This document shows, piece after piece, positions 26,553 through 34,332 of a DNA stretch of 64,000 nucleotides. Origin of the DNA: Vibrio mangrovi (GTDB lineage: Bacteria; Pseudomonadota; Gammaproteobacteria; Enterobacterales; Vibrionaceae); NCBI RefSeq assembly GCF_024346955.1, contig NZ_AP024883.1, positions 1,674,001 to 1,738,000 of the forward strand. Reading direction: 5' to 3'. Every line of letters begins with the position of its first letter. Position 1 is the stretch's first letter. A model generated the notes under the pieces. The model ran no database searches. It was not told the DNA's origin and worked only from the letters and a program-made list of their open reading frames with translations. The position numbers and the translations under genes were made by a program.

Positions 26553-28466
26553 TTAAACCAATAGCAGCAACGGTTTCTGTACCTGAGTCTCTGGATCTTG
26601 AGTCGCTGGGAAAATATCCATATATTCATCAAAGTTTGTGATTAATATTGGTGTGGTCATGTCATATCCGGCATCTCTGATGGCTTCAATATCGAAGTGG
26701 AGCAGTTCATCTCCCTGTGAGACGTGCTGTCCGGCTTTGACCAGAGAAGTAAAGAAACGACCATTGAGCTGTACCGTATCGATACCGACATGAATTAATA
26801 ATTCGGCTCCCCGGTCACTTTTAATACCAATCGCGTGTTTGGTTTTAAAAAATGACTCGACAATCCCATCGACCGGCGAGTACAGGATGCCGGAATCCGG
26901 GATGATCGCGACTCCTTTCCCAAGCAGTTCACTGGAGAACATTTCATCGGCAACTTCAGGTAAAGAGATGACTTTGCCTTGTAATGGACTGAAAATCGTT
27001 TCCTGAAGTGCTTCTGTGCTGGCAACAACCTGTTGATTTTTTTCTTCCGGAATAACTTCAGGTTGTGTTTCTTCTTCCTGAGATGCTTTCTGTGGTTCCC
27101 GGTAAAATAACAAAGTCAGCAGGGCCGCCAGCAGCATTGAAGTGAAGGTTCCGAATGCAGCTGCATAAACGGTATAGTCAATACCTTGTGGTGGAATATA
27201 CTGTATCAGGCTCAGAATGCTCGGGAGCCCGATATAGTATGCTTTTGTCTGGTAGAAACCGATAATTCCGCCGCCGATGGCTCCGCCGATACAACCAAAG
27301 ATGAAAGGCCATTTTCTGGGAAGATTTACTGCATAAATCGCAGGCTCGGTGATGCCAAACACGCCGGTTAAGGCTGCTGAATTAGACAGCGCCCGGGTCT
27401 GTTTCTGGGATGCTTTCAACGATACGCCGATACTGGCTCCGATCTGACCGAAAACTGCGGGAAGTAAAAGAGGTGTCAGTATATCAAACCCACTGACTGC
27501 CAGATTATTAATGATGATCGGTACGGTTCCCCAGTGCAGACCGAATATCACGAAAACTTGCCAGAATGCTCCGAGTATCATCCCGGCTAAAACCAGATGG
27601 CTTTGAGAGGCGGAAAACAGCAAATTAGCCAGACTATGGCTGATTGAAGCCGCGATTGGACCGGTTACCAGAAAGGTTAACGGAACAGAAATTAGTAAGC
27701 AGAAAAAGGGCATAAAAAGATTAGCGACTGAAGCCGGTAATATTTTTTTGAATACGGATTCAATGTGAGCATTCAGCCAGGTTGCAAAAATGACCGGAAT
27801 CACGGATGAGGTATAGTTGATATAACTGATCGGAATGCCGAGGAAGTTCTCCTGAAGCAGTGCCTGACTTTGCAGTTCTCCTTCAAACAGACCATTGACC
27901 TGAGTTAGAATGGAAGGATGAATCAGGGCGCCGCCAATCGCCATACCGACAAAATAGTTACAGCCGAATTTACGGGCTGATGTGTAACCAAGAAAGATGG
28001 GTAAAAAGAAAAACAGAGAGTCTCCCGCCGCATTTAATATTCTGAATGTACCGCTGTCAGTATCAACCCAGGTAAGTGCAACCAGAAGTGCCAGTAAGCC
28101 TTTGAGCAATCCGGCTCCGGCCAGTACGCCAATCATTGGGGAGAAAATGCTGGAAATCGTATAGATCAGGCTGTTAAGCAGGTTTTTGGGCGAGAAGGGT
28201 TCTCGGGTTTTAGTGCTATGCAGATGTGGCTGAATTAAATCATAAAGTTGTGCGACATGGTTGCCGATGACTAGCTGAAACTGACCGCCACTGTTCACGA
28301 TGGCTATAATTTCCGGCATCTGTTTCAGTTGTTCTGTCTGAACAAAGGCATCCTGTTTGAGGATAAAACGCAATCGGGTTGTACAGTGAATCATACCCTG
28401 TACATTGGCCGCTCCACCGATATATTCGAGGATTCGTTCGGCCGTCTTCTGGTCGGTTTGCTTCAC
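26553..28466 (-). CDS. bglF: PTS beta-glucoside transporter EIIBCA
   Basis: 637-residue complete PTS permease in B-C-A order. EIIB phosphocysteine C28 is in MIHCTTRLRF; a ten-segment EIIC carries FGLHWGTVPI and GITEPAIYAVNLPRKWPF; EIIA phosphohistidine is in LLIHVGIDTVQLNG. GTG 28466 has GGCGGAGG at good spacing in the 13-bp gap after bglG. In BglF/BglG pairs the permease phosphorylates and inactivates the antiterminator when no sugar is present. The operon contains no phospho-beta-glucosidase, so hydrolysis must be supplied elsewhere. Beta-glucosides are the family default; sucrose or another glycoside is possible. Confidence 0.9.
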   Translation of the reverse strand: MKQTDQKTAERILEYIGGAANVQGMIHCTTRLRFILKQDAFVQTEQLKQMPEIIAIVNSGGQFQLVIGNHVAQLYDLIQPHLHSTKTREPFSPKNLLNSLIYTISSIFSPMIGVLAGAGLLKGLLALLVALTWVDTDSGTFRILNAAGDSLFFFLPIFLGYTSARKFGCNYFVGMAIGGALIHPSILTQVNGLFEGELQSQALLQENFLGIPISYINYTSSVIPVIFATWLNAHIESVFKKILPASVANLFMPFFCLLISVPLTFLVTGPIAASISHSLANLLFSASQSHLVLAGMILGAFWQVFVIFGLHWGTVPIIINNLAVSGFDILTPLLLPAVFGQIGASIGVSLKASQKQTRALSNSAALTGVFGITEPAIYAVNLPRKWPFIFGCIGGAIGGGIIGFYQTKAYYIGLPSILSLIQYIPPQGIDYTVYAAAFGTFTSMLLAALLTLLFYREPQKASQEEETQPEVIPEEKNQQVVASTEALQETIFSPLQGKVISLPEVADEMFSSELLGKGVAIIPDSGILYSPVDGIVESFFKTKHAIGIKSDRGAELLIHVGIDTVQLNGRFFTSLVKAGQHVSQGDELLHFDIEAIRDAGYDMTTPILITNFDEYMDIFPATQDPETQVQKPLLLLV

Positions 28467-28479
28467 TCACGCCTCCGCC

Positions 28480-29328
28480 TTATGCATCCTGCTGGCGTCT
28501 GACCCGCTCAATATGAATGGTCAGAAACATCATCTCTTCCTGAGTCATTGCATGTCTGAATTTCTGTTCGACATACAAATAAATTTTTTGCGTACACTCG
28601 AAAGCCTGCGGATACTGGAGCCGGACCGACTGAAAAAGTGTGTCATCGTCATTCTGAACAGAACTCCGGTGGAGCAGGCGATGAGCAAAGAATTTCAAAT
28701 GTGTGACCAGCCGCTGATAGTTGATACTTTCTTCATCCATATCAATACGAAGCTGATATTTGATCATCTGGATAATGTCGCGGATCAGATTGGTAATCTC
28801 CATCGTGTTATGCATGTCATCGCTGAGCTGAGCATTCACAATATGGAGAGCAATGAATCCGGCTTCATCTTCTTCAAACTGAATCCCGGAGGCTTTTTTA
28901 ATCAGGTGAAGCGCTTCCTGACCGACTTTGTACTCACTGGGATAGAGTTTTTTGATCTCCCATAGCATGACGTTTTTAACCGATTTTCCCTGCACATAAC
29001 GTTCAATAGCAAAGTAAAGGTGATCAGCTAGTGATATTCTGACACTGGGATGAATTTCGCCCGGGAGTGTTTTTTGCGCCAGTTCAATGATGTTTTCGGT
29101 TGCCATCAGTAATTCGACAGGAATTCGCTTCAGCAATTCATGGTACTGAGAGTCAATACTACCGTCGTTTGTCTGTTCGAGACTAAAAACTTTTTCTATT
29201 TTTGAGGCGTCTAAGGTCATACCTGGCTTCATCTGAAAGCCAAGTCCTTTTCCCATCACGACGACTTCATGACCTTCAGGGTCAAGAGAAATCACAACAT
29301 TGTTGTTCAGAACTTTTTCAACATGCAT
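28480..29328 (-). CDS. bglG: BglG-family transcriptional antiterminator
   Basis: 282 residues: N-terminal CAT RNA-binding domain (VEKVLNNNVVISLDPEGHEVVVMGKGLGF in segments) and two PRD domains with the regulatory histidines in SLADHLYFAIER and LHIVNAQ (PRD1) and HLKFFAHRLL and FLTIHIERV (PRD2). Start at ATG 29328 corresponds to the family N-terminus; a GTG 14 codons upstream (29370) is in frame but adds a non-conserved tail. The protein is expected to bind the RAT hairpin at about 29577-29605 and prevent termination. Confidence 0.93.
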   Translation of the reverse strand: MHVEKVLNNNVVISLDPEGHEVVVMGKGLGFQMKPGMTLDASKIEKVFSLEQTNDGSIDSQYHELLKRIPVELLMATENIIELAQKTLPGEIHPSVRISLADHLYFAIERYVQGKSVKNVMLWEIKKLYPSEYKVGQEALHLIKKASGIQFEEDEAGFIALHIVNAQLSDDMHNTMEITNLIRDIIQMIKYQLRIDMDEESINYQRLVTHLKFFAHRLLHRSSVQNDDDTLFQSVRLQYPQAFECTQKIYLYVEQKFRHAMTQEEMMFLTIHIERVRRQQDA

Positions 29329-29527
29329 ATTCGGTGTATCAGGACTGTCCTGTCGGTTCGGTTTATCCACTTCTTTGTGCCGGTCTGGTGTTGTGTTTGA
29401 TCATACCTCAGTTTGACACGAAAGTGTGTTCTGAAGAGTAAAAGATAACTAAATGGTCTCAACCCAGATTCATCAGATCGCCAGAGCTGCTTGTCTGCCG
29501 GGACACCATAGGAAGACTCAGGTATAT

Positions 29528-29605
29528 AAAAAACCCAGGTGAATTGATCGGCATTGTCTGATCCAACTCTGGCCCGGGTTTTCCCTGTACTGCAGTTAAC
29601 CTGCC
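29528..29605 (-). promoter_or_regulatory. RAT antiterminator element overlapping a leader terminator (bglGF)
   Basis: On the minus strand a RAT-like stem-loop (GGTT-AA-CTG ... CAG-GGAA-AACC, 29601 to 29577) ends in AAAACC. The same AAAACC begins a terminator stem AAAACCCGGG (29582-29573) that pairs with CCTGGGTTTT (29539-29530, one G-U) and runs into T6. RAT and terminator are mutually exclusive, the classic BglG/LicT/SacY arrangement. The upper RAT stem is shorter than the E. coli bgl consensus. Confidence 0.85.
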
Positions 29606-29606
29606 G

Positions 29607-29635
29607 AAGATACTGATGAATAAAAGAAGTGACAA
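29607..29635 (-). promoter_or_regulatory. Promoter of bglGF
   Basis: TTGTCA (29635-29630) and TATCTT (29612-29607) are separated by exactly 17 bases on the minus strand. The predicted start near 29600 would place the RAT at the very 5' end of the transcript. Confidence 0.65.
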
Positions 29636-29652
29636 GAGTCGCCCCCAATATG

Positions 29653-29668
29653 TGTGAATACAAGCACA
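29653..29668. promoter_or_regulatory. CRP-cAMP binding site of bglGF
   Basis: TGTGA-ATACAA-GCACA matches TGTGA-N6-TCACA at nine of ten positions. Its centre is about 60 bp upstream of the predicted start, the normal class I activator position, which implies catabolite control. Confidence 0.75.
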
Positions 29669-29742
29669 GTATTTACAAATCTATATTTACATATTGTTAG
29701 TCAAAGAGACTGGATGCATAAAAGGTCGATACGTTTGTATTG

Positions 29743-29754
29743 ATTGTTGACAAT
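29743..29754. promoter_or_regulatory. Candidate GntR (FCD) operator 1 for the prp operon
   Basis: ATTGT-TG-ACAAT, perfect half-sites around a 2-bp centre. It is repeated as the reverse complement at 29862. Palindromes of the TTGT-N2-ACAA type are typical for FadR-subfamily GntR regulators. Confidence 0.65.
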
Positions 29755-29861
29755 ATATTTTCTTCAATAAATTCATTTTAAAAATAACTAAATATTTATC
29801 AATTAATTATACCATTTTCGTTCTTGTTTCTAATCAAAGTTAATTTTAGACATTAGTCTAA

Positions 29862-29873
29862 ATTGTCAACAAT
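29862..29873. promoter_or_regulatory. Candidate GntR (FCD) operator 2 for the prp operon
   Basis: ATTGT-CA-ACAAT, same palindrome as at 29743, centre-to-centre 119 bp, 78 bp before the regulator start. The pair may allow looping between regulator dimers. Confidence 0.7.
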
Positions 29874-29951
29874 CTGCTTGCGAAGATTAGTCGGAGTGGC
29901 TATTTTTTATGCAAAGACTGATATCAGAGTACAGAAAGAAAAGAGATTGAA

Positions 29952-30647
29952 ATGAGTCATGAGACCTTATTGCTTCAGACAGAAAAAGATAATACCAAGT
30001 CAGAACACCTGACGGACTCGCTGATCGAAGCCATTGTTCAGGGAGATATTGCACCGGGAAGTAAAATTTCTGAACCGAATCTGGCACGTCAGTTTCAGGT
30101 GAGTCGGGGACCGCTGAGGGAAGCATTGATGCGGTTAGAAGGTCTTGGCCTGATTGAGCGGATTCCTCACGTTGGTGCCAGAGTCATAGCACTGTCCTAC
30201 GAAAAACTGGTTGAACTTTATGCGGTGCGGGAAGCTCTGGAAGGAATGGCTGCCCGGCTGGCTGCCCGGTATATCACAACGGCTGAGCTGGACAATCTGG
30301 AAGCTTTGCTGGAAACACATGCCAGTCATATCAATCAGATCGAAGGCGCTTCTTATTTTCACCAACATGGTGATTTCGATTTCCATTACTGCATTATTAA
30401 AGCCAGCCGTAATCAACAGCTGATCCGGCTTTTGTGTGATGAATTATATCATTTACTCAGAATGTTTCGTTATCAGTCACCCAGAGCCCACACCCGGCCT
30501 GATGAAGCGCTCGGAGAGCATCAGTTCATTCTGAGAGCGATTCGGGAGCGGGATGAAGAACTGTCTGAAATGTTGATGCGGCGTCATATCGCAGGCAGCA
30601 GGAAACTGATTGAAGCCCACATGCTGTCAGAACAGGGAGAATCATGA
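29952..30647 (+). CDS. GntR-family (FCD) regulator heading the prp operon
   Basis: 231 residues. GntR winged HTH (ISEPNLARQFQVSRGPLREA, then LMRLEGLGLIERIPHVGARV) and an FCD all-helical effector domain with metal-binding type histidines (FDFHYCIIKASRN, RRHIAGSRKLIEAH). It overlaps prpB by four bases, so it is co-transcribed with the genes it probably controls. E. coli and Salmonella use a sigma-54 activator PrpR instead; GntR-type control of prp is known in other gammaproteobacteria. The inducer is probably 2-methylcitrate or propionyl-CoA (inference). Confidence 0.9.
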   Translation: MSHETLLLQTEKDNTKSEHLTDSLIEAIVQGDIAPGSKISEPNLARQFQVSRGPLREALMRLEGLGLIERIPHVGARVIALSYEKLVELYAVREALEGMAARLAARYITTAELDNLEALLETHASHINQIEGASYFHQHGDFDFHYCIIKASRNQQLIRLLCDELYHLLRMFRYQSPRAHTRPDEALGEHQFILRAIRERDEELSEMLMRRHIAGSRKLIEAHMLSEQGES

Positions 30648-31549
30648 TGAATAGTCCGGGAAAAAAATTCAGAGAAGCGGTCCGGAATAATCAACCGCTG
30701 CAAATCGTCGGCACGATTAATCCGTATTGTGCCATGATGGCACAACAAATCGGGCATCAGGCTATTTACCTTTCCGGTGGGGGAATCGCGAATGCATCCT
30801 ATGGCGTTCCTGATCTGGGGATTACCACGTTGAATGATGTATTGGTCGATGTCGAACGGATTACCAATGCCAGCGATCTACCTTTGCTGGTTGATGTTGA
30901 TACTGGGTTCGGGGGAGCATTCAGTATTGCCAGAACAATCCGTTCGATGGAAAAAGCCGGTGCGGCTGCTGTTCATATCGAAGATCAGGTCATGCAAAAA
31001 CGCTGTGGACATCGTCCGAATAAGGCGATTGTCAGCTGCAATGAAATGGTCGATAGAATTAAAGCCGCAGTAGATGCACGTCTTGATACCGATTTTGTCA
31101 TCATGGCACGCACCGATTCCCTGGCTGTTGAAGGCATGGAGAAAGCAATTGAGCGAGCCATTGCTTGTGTTGATGCCGGTGCGGATATGATTTTTCCGGA
31201 AGCGATGACCGAGCTGGGGCAGTACGAACAGTTTGCTACAGCACTTGAAAATGCAGCCGGACGACCGATTCCGATTCTGGCAAATATCACGGAGTTCGGA
31301 CAAACCCCGTTGTACGGTTGTGAAGAACTGGCTGGTGCCAAAGTTAGCATGGTGCTTTATCCGCTTAGTGCATTCCGGGCGATGAACAAAGCTGCGGAAA
31401 TGGTTTATCAGCATCTGTTACATACCGGAAATCAGCAGGCGCTGCTTCAGCAGATGCAAACACGTCAGGAGTTGTACGACTATCTGAATTATCACGCATA
31501 CGAAGATAAGCTCGACCAGCTGTTTTCAATGCATCAGCCCGGTCACTAG
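30644..31549 (+). CDS. prpB: 2-methylisocitrate lyase
   Basis: 301-residue PEP mutase/isocitrate lyase superfamily enzyme, splitting 2-methylisocitrate into pyruvate and succinate. Signature QKRCGHRPNK carries the catalytic cysteine C121; Mg-binding DVDTGFGG (84-91) and HIEDQ are intact. It starts inside the regulator's stop (ATGATGA). Second gene of the methylcitrate operon. Confidence 0.95.
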   Translation: MMNSPGKKFREAVRNNQPLQIVGTINPYCAMMAQQIGHQAIYLSGGGIANASYGVPDLGITTLNDVLVDVERITNASDLPLLVDVDTGFGGAFSIARTIRSMEKAGAAAVHIEDQVMQKRCGHRPNKAIVSCNEMVDRIKAAVDARLDTDFVIMARTDSLAVEGMEKAIERAIACVDAGADMIFPEAMTELGQYEQFATALENAAGRPIPILANITEFGQTPLYGCEELAGAKVSMVLYPLSAFRAMNKAAEMVYQHLLHTGNQQALLQQMQTRQELYDYLNYHAYEDKLDQLFSMHQPGH

Positions 31550-31683
31550 ATGTCCGGGATTCGCCTGTAAAAAGGATATTATCCATTACGTGAAACAAAC
31601 CCTGCCGACTGGAAGTATCTCCCCACAACCGGGGAACAGATTGTCCGTCAGAGACACAGCGGTCAGGGAACAAGGAGCTCAAT

Positions 31684-32811
31684 ATGCCAAACAAGGAATT
31701 GGGAGGCGCAGGGTTGCGGGGGCAGAGTGCCGGAACAACCGCTTTATGTACTGTCGGAAAAACGGGAACAGGGTTGACCTACCGTGGTTACGATATTACA
31801 GATCTTGCCAATCATGCACAGTTTGAAGAAGTTGCTTATCTGCTACTGAAAGGAAAACTGCCGAATCAACAAGAGTTAGACGCTTATACCACTCACCTGA
31901 TGCAGTTAAGAGGCTTACCTCAGGTACTGAAGGAAGTTTTAGAACGTTTGCCGCCGGAAACCCATCCGATGGATGTCATGCGAACCGGATGTTCTGTGCT
32001 GGGAAACCTCGAACCGGAAACAGATTTTTCCGGGCAACTGATAGCAACCGAGCGTCTGCTGGCTTGCTTCCCGGCAATTATCTGCTACTGGTATCGCTTC
32101 AGCCACGATGGTGTCCGCATTGATACCGAAGATCACAGTGAAGCTTCTACCGGCGGATATTTCCTGAAGATGTTGTTAGATCGCACACCCGATGAACTGT
32201 TCCGTCAGGCCATGCACTGTTCACTGATTCTGTATGCTGAACATGAATTCAACGCATCGACATTTAACGCCAGAGTCTGTGCTTCAACATTGTCAGATCT
32301 CCACTCTTGTGTGACCGGGGCAATCGGAACCCTGCGTGGACCGTTGCATGGTGGTGCCAATGAGGCTGCCATGGCAATGATTGAGCAATGGGATACACCG
32401 GAACAGGCTGAGGCCGGTCTGCTGGAAAAGCTGGCCCGCAAAGAAAAGATTATGGGATTCGGTCATGCAGTCTACCGGGAATGTGATCCCCGGAACGCAC
32501 TGATTAAACAGTGGTCCCGGCGTTTATCACAGCAGGTTGGCGATCATCATCTCTATGCAGTTTCAGAACGTGTGGAAGCGGTGATGAAACGGGAGAAGGG
32601 ATTATTCTGTAATGCCGACTTCTACCACGCATCCGCCTATCACTTTATGGACATTCCTACGCCGCTGTTTACACCGATATTCGTCATCAGCCGTTTGACC
32701 GGCTGGGCCGCACATGTCTTCGAACAGCGGGAAAACAACCGGATTATCCGTCCGAGTGCCGATTATCAGGGACCTGAGCATCAACACTGGATTCCTATTG
32801 AACAGCGTTAA
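31684..32811 (+). CDS. prpC: 2-methylcitrate synthase
   Basis: 375-residue citrate-synthase fold enzyme condensing propionyl-CoA with oxaloacetate. Seen are GLTYRGYDI, HEFNASTFNARVCASTLSD, the catalytic His in GPLHGGANEAA, and GFGHAVYRECDPR. The length and GLRGQSAGTTAL start fit PrpC rather than GltA. AAGGAG precedes ATG 31684. The 134-bp gap after prpB is the longest in the operon. Confidence 0.95.
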   Translation: MPNKELGGAGLRGQSAGTTALCTVGKTGTGLTYRGYDITDLANHAQFEEVAYLLLKGKLPNQQELDAYTTHLMQLRGLPQVLKEVLERLPPETHPMDVMRTGCSVLGNLEPETDFSGQLIATERLLACFPAIICYWYRFSHDGVRIDTEDHSEASTGGYFLKMLLDRTPDELFRQAMHCSLILYAEHEFNASTFNARVCASTLSDLHSCVTGAIGTLRGPLHGGANEAAMAMIEQWDTPEQAEAGLLEKLARKEKIMGFGHAVYRECDPRNALIKQWSRRLSQQVGDHHLYAVSERVEAVMKREKGLFCNADFYHASAYHFMDIPTPLFTPIFVISRLTGWAAHVFEQRENNRIIRPSADYQGPEHQHWIPIEQR

Positions 32812-32825
32812 CCAAGGACAGACGA

Positions 32826-34277
32826 ATGAGTCAGAATGTAGATTTCAATCAACGGCAACAACCAGACGCGTTACTGGTTCAGATTGCCGATTATGTGGAC
32901 AATCAAGTTATTGCATCACAGGAGGCTTATCAGACAGCGCGTAATTGTCTGATCGATACGCTGGGATGTGGTTTGCTTGCATTACGTTTTCCCGAATGTA
33001 CTAAGCATTTAGGTCCTACAGTACCGGGAATGACTGTGCAGCATGGTGCCAGAGTTCCGGGGACATCTCATGAACTTGATCCGGTTACTGCAGCATTCAA
33101 TATCGGTTGTATGATTCGCTGGCTTGATTTTAACGACACCTGGCTGGCAGCTGAGTGGGGGCATCCGTCTGACAATCTGGGGGGAATTCTGGCAACGGCT
33201 GATTATCTGAGCCGGGTTGCTGTTTCTCAGGGAAAAGCACCACTGGTGATGAAAGATGTCCTGACCGCGATGATCAAAGCCCATGAAATTCAGGGTGTTC
33301 TGGCATTGAAGAATAGCTTTAACCGAGTTGGCCTTGACCATGTACTCTTGGTACGTGTTGCGTCAGTTGCGGTTGTTACCAAGATGCTTGGCGGTGACCG
33401 GCAGCAAATCATTGATGCATTGTCTCAGGCTTGGGTTGATGGTTGTTCGCTCCGGACTTACCGTCATGCGCCGAATGCTGGATCCCGTAAATCATGGGCC
33501 GCCGGTGATGCAACCTCACGAGCGGTACGACTGGCGTTGATCACCATGAAAGGTGAGATGGGAATTCCGACAGTCCTTTCGGCACCGCAATGGGGGTATT
33601 ACGACGTGCTGTTTAAAGGAGAGGCTTTTGATATTGCTCAGGACTTTTCCAGCTATGTCATGGAGAATGTACTGTTCAAAATTTCTTTTCCGGCAGAATT
33701 TCATGCTCAGACTGCCGTTGAATGTGCTGTCGGGTTACATCCACAGGTTAAGAACCGGATTGATGACATTGACCGGATTGAAATCACGACCCACGAGTCG
33801 GCAATCCGGATTATTTCTAAAGTCGGTGAACTGGCAAACCCGGCCGACAGGGATCACTGCCTGCAATACATGACAGCAGTACCGCTGCTGTATGGTGATT
33901 TGGTCGCCGAACATTACGAAGATAGCTTCCATCTCGGCGATCCCCGGATCGATCAGCTCCGGGATAAAATGGTGATTCAGGAAGATTCCCGCTACAGCCG
34001 GGAATATCTGGAACCCGATAAACGTTCAATTGCCAATGCGATTCAGATTTTCTTCAAGGATGGTTCACAGACTGAAAAAGTGGAAGTGGAATATCCGATT
34101 GGGCATCGTCGTCGCAGAGAAGAGGGAATTCCGGTTCTGGAGAAAAAATTTATCCGTAATTTGCAGACTCGTTTTCCACAGGGACGCGTCGATGCCATTA
34201 CAGCATTGTGTCTGGATCAGGCAAAACTGGAGCAGATGCCGGTTGATGAATTCATGACACTGTTTGTGATCAATTAA
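32826..34277 (+). CDS. prpD: 2-methylcitrate dehydratase
   Basis: 483-residue MmgE/PrpD family enzyme dehydrating 2-methylcitrate to 2-methyl-cis-aconitate. Landmarks are CLIDTLGCGLLALRFPECTKHLGP, GCMIRWLDFNDTWLAAEWGHPSDNLG in two segments, and GDATSRAVRLA. The presence of prpD means the alternative AcnD/PrpF route is not used here. Follows prpC by 14 bp with AAGGA before ATG 32826. Confidence 0.95.
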   Translation: MSQNVDFNQRQQPDALLVQIADYVDNQVIASQEAYQTARNCLIDTLGCGLLALRFPECTKHLGPTVPGMTVQHGARVPGTSHELDPVTAAFNIGCMIRWLDFNDTWLAAEWGHPSDNLGGILATADYLSRVAVSQGKAPLVMKDVLTAMIKAHEIQGVLALKNSFNRVGLDHVLLVRVASVAVVTKMLGGDRQQIIDALSQAWVDGCSLRTYRHAPNAGSRKSWAAGDATSRAVRLALITMKGEMGIPTVLSAPQWGYYDVLFKGEAFDIAQDFSSYVMENVLFKISFPAEFHAQTAVECAVGLHPQVKNRIDDIDRIEITTHESAIRIISKVGELANPADRDHCLQYMTAVPLLYGDLVAEHYEDSFHLGDPRIDQLRDKMVIQEDSRYSREYLEPDKRSIANAIQIFFKDGSQTEKVEVEYPIGHRRRREEGIPVLEKKFIRNLQTRFPQGRVDAITALCLDQAKLEQMPVDEFMTLFVIN

Positions 34278-34291
34278 CTTCCCAAAGTAGC

Positions 34292-34311
34292 CCGGTATCA
34301 GGAGATACCGG
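34292..34311 (+). other. Perfect intercistronic hairpin between prpD and prpE
   Basis: CCGGTATC (34292-34299) pairs perfectly with GATACCGG (34304-34311) around an AGGA loop. It has no T-tract, so it is more likely an mRNA stability or processing element than a terminator. It could lower prpE expression relative to prpBCD. Confidence 0.6.
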
Positions 34312-34332
34312 CCACCGACAATGGGGGAAATG

